Shown here: in pieces, positions 1-5,832 of the stretch
Position numbering within the stretch: position 1 is the first letter of the stretch
How the letters are laid out: every line of letters starts with the position of its first letter
Source: an uncultured Planctomycetaceae bacterium
Lineage (GTDB): Bacteria; Planctomycetota; Planctomycetia; Pirellulales; UBA1268
Assembly (NCBI GenBank): GCA_903949225.1
Contig: CAJAYZ010000119.1
Coordinates: 1-5,832, forward strand
DNA length: 5,832 nucleotides
Reading direction: 5' to 3'
Notes under the pieces: generated by a model
The model's database searches: none
The model's input: the letters and a program-made list of their open reading frames with translations, nothing else
What the model was told of the DNA's origin: nothing
Made by a program: the position numbers and the translations under genes

Positions 1-765
1 GCCAAAGGGGAGGGCGGGCTCATCGGCAAGGCTCGCCACCGATGGATGGGCCGCTCTGGCGACGAGCGATTGGGCCTCGTCGCGATCCCCTGGGCCGCAG
101 TGAATCACGACGCGAGCATCGGGATGCTTGTCGAGCATCAGCCGGGCGAGGGCCGCAAACTTCTCCGCCCCCCAGCTCTTTGAAGGGCCGAAAGCGCCGT
201 TGTCGTTGAAGACGGCCAGCGGCCCCGAGGGGGCGCCGGGAAAGAGCCGGGCGAGGACGGCGCTTGCGAGTTGCTCGTCGGCGGGGCTCGTTGCCAATTC
301 CGGCTTGAGCGAGCCTGCCGGCACGCCAATTCGCTCGGCGATCGCCATCGCGGAGCGGGTCGGCGACTGGATGTCGATCCGGCCGGCGCGGCGCGGTGGC
401 GGAAGGACGTCGGTGAGGAGAAGGCGGCGCCAGTGACCGGCAAAGCCGACGCGCCTCCGGGCCCCGGCCGCCCAGGCCAGGGCCGCTGTCGAGAGGGAGT
501 TTGGCACCACCAGCGCCGTGTCGAAGCGGCGGGCGCGGAGGGCCTTCACGACGCCCGGAAACCGGACCGCCGGGGAGCGACCGCGGCGATCGTAGGGGAC
601 GATGTCGTCGAGCCAGCCGGTGCCGTCAAGGATCTCGGCGAAGTGCGGCTTCACGACGCCCGTGATCCGGTCCCCCGTGCCGACATGGGCGCGGAGGGCG
701 CGGAGCATCGGGGTCGTCATGACCAGATCGCCGACCCAGCGGGGGAGGACCACAAGGATGTTCAT
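1..765 (-). CDS. waaF: Lipopolysaccharide heptosyltransferase II-like glycosyltransferase (family 9), C-terminus cut by window edge
   Basis: Glycosyltransferase of family GT9, which in LPS-making bacteria adds the second heptose from ADP-heptose to the inner core on the cytoplasmic face of the inner membrane. The frame is open from the ATG at 765 to the left edge (255 residues). Visible signs: the N-terminal strand and loop LVVLPRWVGDLVMTTP, with Asp13 matching the catalytic Asp of WaaC/WaaF; PNSLSTAALAWAAGARRRVGF at 88-108 (compare E. coli WaaF PNSFKSALVPFFAGIPHRTGW); LLLTD at 115-119; and GAFGPSKSW at 190-198, the nucleotide-sugar motif (GAEFGPAKRW in E. coli) with Lys196. The usual length is about 340-350, so roughly 90 residues are missing, including the C-terminal donor-site motif. 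It starts 68 bp after the permease stop with no clear Shine-Dalgarno. The family is firm; the exact sugar and acceptor are inferred, and another GT9 heptosyltransferase is possible. Confidence 0.88.
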   Translation of the reverse strand, partial: MNILVVLPRWVGDLVMTTPMLRALRAHVGTGDRITGVVKPHFAEILDGTGWLDDIVPYDRRGRSPAVRFPGVVKALRARRFDTALVVPNSLSTAALAWAAGARRRVGFAGHWRRLLLTDVLPPPRRAGRIDIQSPTRSAMAIAERIGVPAGSLKPELATSPADEQLASAVLARLFPGAPSGPLAVFNDNGAFGPSKSWGAEKFAALARLMLDKHPDARVVIHCGPGDRDEAQSLVARAAHPSVASLADEPALPFG

Positions 766-833
766 GGCCGGTACCCTACCCGGCGGCAGCGGCCCGGTTC
801 AAAGCCAATTCAGCGGCTGGTTGAGGCGGCCCA

Positions 834-3800
834 TCAACCGCGGGCGGCGAGGGCATCGCGGGGGGCGAGCCTGGCCACCGAACGGGTGGCGAGAAGCCCT
901 GCCAGGAGCGCCACCAAGAGCGTCAGGCCGCAGGTGAGGGCAATCCACGCCAACGGGACGGAGGCCCGGCCTCCGGCGATGTGGGCAGGGAGGGTGACGG
1001 CCCCGGCCAGGGCCCCGGCAGCCAACCCGAGGCCGACCATGAAGCAGGTCTCGAGGAGGACGATCGCCCGCAGGCGGGCGGGGGGGAAGCCGATCGCGCC
1101 GAGGAGGCCGAAGGTGCCGATCCGCTCGAGCACCCCCTGGACCTGCGCAGCGGCGACGCCGGCGGTGCCAAGGAGCAGACCGAGCGTGCCGAGCGCCTGG
1201 AAGGCTGCCAGGAAGGTGTTTTGGACTGCCGACAGGCTCCGGAGCCGATCGAGCGTCGGCTGGATGGTGACGCCGGCATCGACCCACGCGGCACTCGCCG
1301 CCCGATCGACGGCCGCCGACGGCTCTTCCCCGGCGTCGATGAGCGCCATCGCAGCCCCCGAACGGCTCGGGAAGACCGATTGGAAATCGGATTCGGCCAC
1401 GATCACCCAGCCCTGGAGGATCCCCGGCTCGAGAAGGCCGACGATCTCGAACTCCACCAGCGTCCCTTCGTCGTCGGGAAGCGTGAAGCGGGCGCCGACG
1501 CCGCCGAGCTTGAGCGCCCAACGGGCCGTGGCGTCGTCGAGGATCGCGGGAATCGGTCCGTCTCCGGTCCGGCCGAGGAGTTGCCAGGGATTGGCATCGG
1601 CGGAGGGGAGGGGAGCGTGGCCGGTGAACCGGAAGCCGCCGCGGGCAACGAACCGGGGGCCGACACCGAGGACGATCGGCCGGGCCGGGGCGTAGAGGTT
1701 GGTGCAGCTGGCGTCGTCGCCGGCGCTCGCCCGGATCGGCTCGAGCGTCGCCCCGGCGAGCACCTGCCGGGCGTCGTCGGAGAGACCAAGTTCGGCGGCG
1801 GCGTCCGCGTCGGCCGGATTGACGGCGGTCGGGGCGGCGAAGGTGGCAATCGAGGTCCAACCGCCAGTCGGGCCCGATCGTTCGCGAGGGCGGGGGGGGC
1901 TCGAGAGCGAAAAGGCCGACACCGCGACGATGAGGAACTCAGCCACGGCGACGATGGCCGCGATCGAGAACGCCCGGGAGGGGCGGTGGGCCAGCCCCCG
2001 CCAGGCGAGGCCCACAAGCGACTTGAGTCCCGCCCGACCGCCGGGGCCGCGCGTGAGCAGGAGGCGCACCAGCGACAGCAGCCCCACCAGTGCCAGCATC
2101 CCTGAGAGGAAGAACATCCCCACCGCCGCCTGGCCCTCGAGCCGCCCCGCCAGCGCCGCGACGGCGAGCGCCCCGACGAGCGCGAGCAGCGCCACCACGA
2201 GCGCCCTGCGGCCGGCCCGGGGGCGGTCGGCGGCGGCCAGATCGCCCCCCCCCCGCAACAGCGTGAGCGGCTTCTGCCCGCCGGCCCGGCGGGCGGCCGA
2301 CACGATCGCCGCCATCGAGAGCAGAAAGCCGGCCACGGCCCCTACTCCTAGGCTCGTCCAGCGGATGGCCCCGTCGCCGAAGGCCGAACTCGATCCGGCC
2401 GCCACCGAGGCGTTCCACGATGACGAGAGCGCCCCGAGGAGGAGCCGCGCCCACGCCGGCCCGACCGCCGTGCCGACGATGCCTCCGACGGCCGCGGCGA
2501 GGGCGCCAACGAGCACGAGCAACCCTGTGATCCGCACTGCCGGCCAGCCGATCGCCGCAAGGACGCCAATGTCACGACGCCGGGCGGCGACGAGGAGATG
2601 GAAAAGGAGCCATTCGAGCAGCAGCCCGGCGGCAACGACGAAGCTCGACAGGGCGAGGAACAGCCCGCCAAACGGCGTCGAGCCCTTGGCGGCGGCGAGG
2701 GCGTTGCGCCGCGAGGCCTCGACGCGGAGGCCGAGCTTTTCAGGCACAATTTTCCCGGCGAGCTCCGCGGCGACCTCCGCCCGACGGTTCGTGGGAGAGA
2801 CAAACCAAGCGGTCGTCGCGCCGAACCGACTCCCGGCGAGCCGTTCGCCACAGCCGAGCGACACGAACGCCTTCGGGGTGGCCCCATGGGCCTTCCAGTA
2901 GCGGTCGTCCTCGTCGTGCGGCGGCACGGTGCGGACCTTCGATCGATCGAAGGGGAAGGGGGGATCCCAGTCGGCGATCGACTTCTCGTCGGTGATTCCT
3001 TCGACCTCCGGCACGAGGCTCCGCGCCACGGCGGCCCCCTCCATTCGGGCAACAGCTGTGATCCGCAGACGGTGGGTGATCTCCTCGACACGGCCGTGGA
3101 GCGTCTCGGAGCGAAACAGGCGGACATCGACATCGTCGCCCGGTGCCACCGGATGCCCCTGGGCGGCGAAGTCGTCAGCCATCCACTGATCGATCACGAT
3201 CCCGTCGTCGTCGGGAATGGAAAGCTCCCCCCCGCTCGCATCGAGGAGGCTCCCCACCGGGAGCGACGGCGTGTCGACTCCCAAGACCGTGGAGTAGGGA
3301 ATCGACGCTGCCGGGAGCCCCGCCGATGCCGGCACGCCGATCTCATTGACGAGGAACGCGAGCGTCCGCTTCCCACCGAGTGGCCCGAGCACCTCCGCGG
3401 CGGCCCGGTCGACCTCCGCCGGGAGCAGGAGCCGGCGGCTGGAGAGCCGCAGCGCCCCCCCGGCCATCTCCTCGAGTTTCAGGCCGTAGTCTTCGAGCGT
3501 GGGATGGAGCGCCTGCCGGATCACTTCCGGATCGACGTCTCCCACGGCAAACGCGGCATTGGCGACATCCCCCCGGCGGAGCACCTCCTGGGCCGTGGCG
3601 AGCGACAAAAGCGCCATCCCCCCGGTGACCTGGGCGGGGCGGAGTGAGAAGCGACCGATCCCCCGGGGGGGAAGCACGGCCACCACCCGCAATCGTCGGC
3701 CGAGCGACTCCATCGTCCGTCGCCCGAGGGGACTGTCGGCTGGCACGTCAGAATGCTTTGCGATCCGGAGGACGATCGTCTCACCGGTCGAGACGCCGAG

Positions 3801-4313
3801 ATTCCTGGCGAGAACCTCGTTGATCGCCACCTCATCACTGCCGACAGCCGGGGCCTCTGGAACGAAGCCGAGCGCGGCGGCCTGATCACAGGCCAGAAGC
3901 GTTGCCCGGGCCGAACGCGCGTCCCTGCCCGTGCTCGCCGGGGCATCGAGGGCGACCTCGAGCACGATCGCTGGGACGATCGCTGGCCCGCCCTCGCGAG
4001 CGACTTCACTGGCTAGGTCGGCCCTCTTGAAGTCGCGGGCCAGGTCGGCCCGCACGAAATCATCGGCCACGACGGTGGCGGCGATGCCGCCGAGGCGTTC
4101 GAGGGCGAGGGCACGCAAGCCCCCCTGGAGGGCATCGCCGACGCCGAGGGCCCCGGCGATCGTCGCCGCCACGACCGCGCAGGCGGCTGTCAGCGCGGCG
4201 AGTTGCACAAACCATTGGCGGGCCAACGACCAGGCGAGCGCCGGGATCGATCCGGCCGCGCCGACGGCGCCGCGGCTCTTTCCGGCCCCCGATTCGGCGT
4301 CAGGTCGGCTCAT
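834..4313 (-). CDS. Very large FtsX-type ABC transporter permease, probably ten membrane helices
   Basis: Membrane subunit of a type VII (MacB/LolCDE/FtsX-like) ABC system, 1159 residues. Hydrophobic segments lie near 34-57, 549-577, 595-622, 653-675, 702-723, 729-754, 782-803, 1036-1060, 1084-1108 and 1119-1143. Arg-rich loops at 578-580, 675-681 and 755-780 fit a cytoplasmic N-terminus and C-terminus. Two FtsX cores each carry a coupling-helix-like stretch (RRRDIGVLAAIGWP near 578-591; LERIGTFGLLGAIGFP near 1062-1077). The first extracytoplasmic part (about 58-548) is very large; the second (about 804-1035) is MacB-domain sized. Segments such as IPYSTV (338-343), DWDPPFPFD (448-456) and ATPKAF (478-483) resemble motifs I recall from planctomycetal FtsX-like permeases. 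The ATG overlaps the ATPase stop (ATGA), so translation is probably coupled. The substrate is unknown; lipoprotein, lipid or envelope-stress roles are all possible. The gene contains a G10 tract (see repeat). Confidence 0.93.
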   Translation of the reverse strand: MSRPDAESGAGKSRGAVGAAGSIPALAWSLARQWFVQLAALTAACAVVAATIAGALGVGDALQGGLRALALERLGGIAATVVADDFVRADLARDFKRADLASEVAREGGPAIVPAIVLEVALDAPASTGRDARSARATLLACDQAAALGFVPEAPAVGSDEVAINEVLARNLGVSTGETIVLRIAKHSDVPADSPLGRRTMESLGRRLRVVAVLPPRGIGRFSLRPAQVTGGMALLSLATAQEVLRRGDVANAAFAVGDVDPEVIRQALHPTLEDYGLKLEEMAGGALRLSSRRLLLPAEVDRAAAEVLGPLGGKRTLAFLVNEIGVPASAGLPAASIPYSTVLGVDTPSLPVGSLLDASGGELSIPDDDGIVIDQWMADDFAAQGHPVAPGDDVDVRLFRSETLHGRVEEITHRLRITAVARMEGAAVARSLVPEVEGITDEKSIADWDPPFPFDRSKVRTVPPHDEDDRYWKAHGATPKAFVSLGCGERLAGSRFGATTAWFVSPTNRRAEVAAELAGKIVPEKLGLRVEASRRNALAAAKGSTPFGGLFLALSSFVVAAGLLLEWLLFHLLVAARRRDIGVLAAIGWPAVRITGLLVLVGALAAAVGGIVGTAVGPAWARLLLGALSSSWNASVAAGSSSAFGDGAIRWTSLGVGAVAGFLLSMAAIVSAARRAGGQKPLTLLRGGGDLAAADRPRAGRRALVVALLALVGALAVAALAGRLEGQAAVGMFFLSGMLALVGLLSLVRLLLTRGPGGRAGLKSLVGLAWRGLAHRPSRAFSIAAIVAVAEFLIVAVSAFSLSSPPRPRERSGPTGGWTSIATFAAPTAVNPADADAAAELGLSDDARQVLAGATLEPIRASAGDDASCTNLYAPARPIVLGVGPRFVARGGFRFTGHAPLPSADANPWQLLGRTGDGPIPAILDDATARWALKLGGVGARFTLPDDEGTLVEFEIVGLLEPGILQGWVIVAESDFQSVFPSRSGAAMALIDAGEEPSAAVDRAASAAWVDAGVTIQPTLDRLRSLSAVQNTFLAAFQALGTLGLLLGTAGVAAAQVQGVLERIGTFGLLGAIGFPPARLRAIVLLETCFMVGLGLAAGALAGAVTLPAHIAGGRASVPLAWIALTCGLTLLVALLAGLLATRSVARLAPRDALAARG
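2245..2254 (-). repeat. Ten-base G homopolymer inside the permease gene
   Basis: The plus strand has ten consecutive C; in the coding direction this is G10 spanning codons 687-690 (Arg-Gly-Gly-Gly) in the cytoplasmic loop between the fourth and fifth predicted helices. It is the longest homopolymer I see in the window (the next is eight G at 1892-1899, also inside the permease). A gain of one G would move translation into a frame that stops at 1939 and would remove the second half of the permease. Confidence 0.9.
2936..2953. repeat. Perfect 18-bp palindrome within the permease gene
   Basis: CCTTCGATCGATCGAAGG is identical to its reverse complement and contains two overlapping CGATCG hexamers. 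It encodes part of the segment PFDRSKV (residues 454-460) of the first extracytoplasmic domain. It may be a chance result of the codon run for FDRS plus the general excess of CGATCG in this DNA. Confidence 0.6.
3964..3987. repeat. 12-bp tandem duplication in the permease gene
   Basis: Two adjacent 12-base units, acgatcgctggg and acgatcgctggc, differ only in the last base. They encode the doubled peptide PAIVPAIV near residues 110-117 of the permease. The frame is kept. This is a short, in-frame local duplication with no evident function. Confidence 0.6.
4008..4061. repeat. Diverged 27-bp tandem repeat in the permease gene
   Basis: Residues 85-93 (DFVRADLAR) and 94-102 (DFKRADLAS) of the permease are a nine-residue tandem repeat just outside the first membrane helix. 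The DNA copies share blocks such as aggtcggccc but have drifted, so the duplication is not very recent. It is probably a small helix extension. Confidence 0.5.
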
Positions 4314-4990
4314 CCCTCCGCCCGCCCTTCGACGAGGCGTCCGTCGACGAGCCGCCGGATGCCCCCCACCCGGGCGGCGATGGCGTCGGCATGAGTGACG
4401 ACGACGAGCATGCCATTGACTTCGGCGGCGAGCTCGACGAGGAGGTCGGTAATCGCCTCGGCGGCATGGGCGTCGAGCTGGCCGGTCGGTTCGTCGGCCA
4501 ACAGCAGCCGCGGCTCGAGGAGCAGGGCCCGAGCCACCGCCACCCGCTGCCGCTCCCCGCCGGAAAGTTCGCCGGGGAAATGCCCAATCCGGGCCGCGAG
4601 ACCAACGCGGGTGAGGAGCGCCCGTCCGCGTTCCTCGATCGCGCCGGTCACTCGCCCCGAGGCGAGGGCCGGGAGGACGACATTGTCGAGTGCCGTGCAG
4701 CCATCGAGAAGGTGATGCTCCTGAAAGACGAATCCGATGCGGCGATTCCGGAAGGCCGCCCGCTCGGCCGGAGTGCCCGCGAACGGATCGACACCGTCGA
4801 GCTGAACGCGCCCCGAGGTTGGCTCGTCGAGGGCACCGAGGATCGAAAGGAGCGTGCTCTTCCCCGAACCGCTCGGCCCCATCACCGTCGCCCGCTCCCC
4901 CGGAGCGAGGCGCAGATCGATCGATTCAAGCACCAGAACCGGCCCCGTCGGCGATGAATAGGCCTTCGTGACATGGTCGACTTCGAGCAC
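4310..4990 (-). CDS. ABC transporter ATP-binding protein (MacB/LolD/FtsE type)
   Basis: Cytoplasmic ATPase that powers the adjacent permease. From the GTG at 4990 it has 226 residues: Walker A GPSGSGKST (38-46), Q-loop Gln90 in FVFQEHHLL, signature LSGGERQRV (142-150), Walker B LLLADE (162-167), D-loop QLD (171-173) and switch His200 in VVVTHA. All catalytic elements are intact. The D-loop reads GQLD where MacB/LolD proteins usually have GNLD, a conservative difference. Start choice: an ATG at 5008 would add six residues (MLAEES) but has no Shine-Dalgarno and lies just after an in-frame TGA. The GTG at 4990 has GGAGGA four bases upstream, and family members typically begin at the equivalent of LEV. 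I prefer GTG moderately; 4310-5008 is the alternative. The stop overlaps the permease ATG by 4 bp. The family is certain; the transported substrate is not. Confidence 0.95.
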   Translation of the reverse strand: MLEVDHVTKAYSSPTGPVLVLESIDLRLAPGERATVMGPSGSGKSTLLSILGALDEPTSGRVQLDGVDPFAGTPAERAAFRNRRIGFVFQEHHLLDGCTALDNVVLPALASGRVTGAIEERGRALLTRVGLAARIGHFPGELSGGERQRVAVARALLLEPRLLLADEPTGQLDAHAAEAITDLLVELAAEVNGMLVVVTHADAIAARVGGIRRLVDGRLVEGRAEG

Positions 4991-4994
4991 GCTT

Positions 4995-5000
4995 TCCTCC
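4995..5000 (-). promoter_or_regulatory. Shine-Dalgarno site deciding the ATPase start
   Basis: On the minus strand this reads GGAGGA, four bases before a GTG at 4990 that is in frame with the ABC ATPase. It lies inside the reading frame if translation starts at the upstream ATG (5008), which itself lacks any purine-rich site at a suitable distance. This is the main reason for choosing the GTG. Confidence 0.6.
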
Positions 5001-5033
5001 GCGAGCATGGGGCGTCATCGGCAACACCAGAGG

Positions 5034-5561
5034 TCAGCCCTCCGGGGCGCCACGGGCTGCGATCCGGTAGGGCTCCAGCCGCGCCTGAACCGACCCGGGA
5101 ATCGGCACGGCCGCCGGAGCGAGCCCCGGACGAAGCAGACAACGGACCGCCACCACGCGCCCCTGGGCGACCCACCGCCCCGCCTGCTCAAACCGGAACG
5201 TCCAGGTGACGCTCGATCGACCGATTGCCTCGAGCCCGACAGCGATGTCGAGCTCGTCGTTGAAACGCACGGCCGACTTATAGTCGCAGGCGGCGCTGAC
5301 CCGCGGCCAGCTGTAGGTGCCGGGAGGCTCGTCGTCCTTGCCGGCGGCGCCGTGCAAAGGCTCCGTCACCACCTCCACCAACGGCACCCCGGCATGGCGA
5401 AGGAGTTCGTGTTCTGCCGACTCCATCCAGACGAAGAACGTCGAGAAGTGGGCGATGCCGGCGGCGTCGGTGTCGCGAAACTCCACCCGCCGCCGGGCGA
5501 CGAAGGGGCGGCGAGGCTCGTCGGTCGCAGAAGCTCCGCGGGCCGCATTCATCGAGCGCAT
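5034..5561 (-). CDS. Acyl-CoA thioesterase, YbgC/4-hydroxybenzoyl-CoA thioesterase family (hot-dog fold)
   Basis: Predicted cytoplasmic enzyme hydrolysing an acyl-CoA thioester. From the ATG at 5561 it has 175 residues. The family signature VEFRDTDAAGIAHFSTFF spans 26-43; Asp32, the second Asp of DTD, matches the catalytic Asp17 of Pseudomonas 4-hydroxybenzoyl-CoA thioesterase. It is followed by the helix FVWMESAEHELLRHAG (43-58), then the strands YKSAVRFNDELDIAV and SSVTWTFRFEQ typical of the hot-dog sheet, and GRVVAVRC. It is somewhat longer than the usual 130-150 residues, from N- and C-terminal tails. Start is uncertain: the frame opens at a TTG at 5600; ATGs at 5561 and 5552 are better candidates, and the latter has a weak GGTGA eight bases upstream. 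The gene ends 25-43 bp before the ABC ATPase, so it is probably first in that operon. The substrate cannot be told; YbgC-like, menaquinone-type (DHNA-CoA) or general acyl-CoA hydrolase are all possible. Confidence 0.88.
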   Translation of the reverse strand: MRSMNAARGASATDEPRRPFVARRRVEFRDTDAAGIAHFSTFFVWMESAEHELLRHAGVPLVEVVTEPLHGAAGKDDEPPGTYSWPRVSAACDYKSAVRFNDELDIAVGLEAIGRSSVTWTFRFEQAGRWVAQGRVVAVRCLLRPGLAPAAVPIPGSVQARLEPYRIAARGAPEG

Positions 5562-5665
5562 CACCGGGGGACGAGGCCACGCCAAAGGCGCGGTGAGCAA
5601 AACAAAATCGAAGACACCGAGGCATTCACCCCGTCGTCATTCCTCCCCACGAACGATCGGGCCGC

Positions 5666-5730
5666 AAAAAAATCAGCAGCCAATCAGCCCTTCTGGGCCC
5701 GCCGGCGTGCGGGCGGGCCCAGAAGAGGCT
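5666..5730 (-). terminator. Rho-independent-like terminator after rpsR
   Basis: A near-perfect hairpin begins 13 bases past the rpsR stop. The arms at 5690-5703 and 5712-5725 are exact 14-bp complements around an 8-base loop, and four more pairs (5686-5689 with 5727-5730) extend the stem past one bulged base. On the minus strand the stem is followed by 12 bases and then seven T (5672-5666). No T-run follows on the plus strand, so it acts only for leftward transcription. The gap between stem and T-run is longer than in a classical terminator, so the strength is uncertain. Confidence 0.75.
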
Positions 5731-5743
5731 CTGAAGGATTCGG

Positions 5744-5832
5744 TCACTCGCCGACGTAGGGGAGCAGGGCCATGAAACGGGCCCGCTTGATGGCCGACGT
5801 GACGGCGTGCTGGCTGGCGGCCGTGCAGCCGC
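5744..5832 (-). CDS. rpsR: 30S ribosomal protein bS18, C-terminal 28 residues (N-terminus outside window)
   Basis: Only the last 28 codons and the TGA stop (5744-5746) are inside the window. The peptide ends with AIKRARFMALLPYVGE, the hallmark C-terminus of bS18 (AIKRAR followed by ALLPY), a small-subunit protein that binds 16S rRNA next to bS6. Just before it the sequence reads SQHAVTS, where most S18 proteins have HQR followed by a short linker, so one usually basic position is His here. The upstream part, including the start, lies to the right of the window. A strong hairpin follows immediately, so rpsR is the last gene of its operon; rplI, which often follows rpsR in bacteria, is not present downstream. 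Confidence 0.92.
   Translation of the reverse strand, partial: GCTAASQHAVTSAIKRARFMALLPYVGE

Noticed and set aside
766..833. Possible promoter upstream of waaF (TTGAAC, 18 bases, TAGGGT)
   Set aside because: Both boxes match the sigma-70 consensus poorly, and the -10 would sit only seven bases before the ATG. Co-transcription with the permease is simpler.
799..1860. Minus-strand frame of 353 codons overlapping the permease out of frame
   Set aside because: Arg/Pro/Gly-rich shadow frame. The permease frame at the same place carries predicted membrane helices and FtsX motifs.
981..2105. Plus-strand frame of 374 codons rich in Glu, Gly and Arg
   Set aside because: Antisense shadow of the permease; biased composition, no recognisable motif.
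271..2901. Almost continuous plus-strand open frame (271-1695 and 1699-2901, same frame, one stop between)
   Set aside because: It is antisense to waaF and the permease. Over the permease its third codon base pairs with that gene's G/C-rich third positions, which removes stops. The translations are low-complexity Arg/Ala/Pro/Gly with no domain.
2598..3647. Plus-strand frame of 349 codons
   Set aside because: Antisense to the first permease ectodomain, which has recognisable family motifs; no independent domain seen.
5601..5665. Promoter or short gene between the rpsR terminator and the thioesterase
   Set aside because: I searched for -35/-10 pairs and small frames on the minus strand. I found only a five-codon frame with a GGAGG too close to its ATG, and nothing convincing.
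4968..5759. Plus-strand frame of 263 codons across the thioesterase
   Set aside because: Antisense to a clear hot-dog thioesterase and running through the terminator hairpin; low-complexity product.

Overview
The window is very GC-rich, and every gene I can support lies on the minus strand. The proteins point to a Gram-negative-type bacterium, most likely a planctomycete of the Pirellulales kind. That placement is inference, based on a very large two-lobed FtsX-type permease with motifs I recall from planctomycetal permeases, on a lipopolysaccharide heptosyltransferase, and on strong G/C preference at third codon positions.

Layout, in the direction of transcription (right to left). (1) 5832-5744: the C-terminal end of ribosomal protein bS18 (rpsR), entering from outside the window. 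(2) 5730-5666: a strong GC-rich hairpin followed, after 12 nt, by a run of seven T, read as the rpsR terminator. (3) 5561-5034: a hot-dog-fold acyl-CoA thioesterase of the YbgC/4HBT type. (4) 4990 (or 5008)-4310: an ABC transporter ATPase of the MacB/LolD/FtsE type. (5) 4313-834: its partner, an 1159-residue, probably ten-helix FtsX-type permease, whose ATG overlaps the ATPase stop by 4 bp. (6) 765-1: the N-terminal 255 residues of a family 9 glycosyltransferase of the WaaF (heptosyltransferase II) type, running off the left edge.

The close spacing (gaps of 25-43 bp, -4 bp and 68 bp) suggests one transcription unit of thioesterase, ABC ATPase, permease and heptosyltransferase, separated from the ribosomal protein operon by the terminator. 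ATPase and permease almost certainly form one type VII (mechanotransmission) ABC complex in the inner membrane. Its substrate cannot be read from sequence. The heptosyltransferase neighbour makes an envelope role reasonable, but this is inference. No gene-free stretch exceeds about 190 bases.

I found no mobile element, CRISPR array, tRNA or obviously new system. The points most worth a second look are a G10 tract inside the permease gene, a marked excess of the palindrome CGATCG across the window, the unassigned giant permease next to an LPS gene, and the start choice of the ATPase. The long plus-strand open frames are antisense shadows of the real genes.
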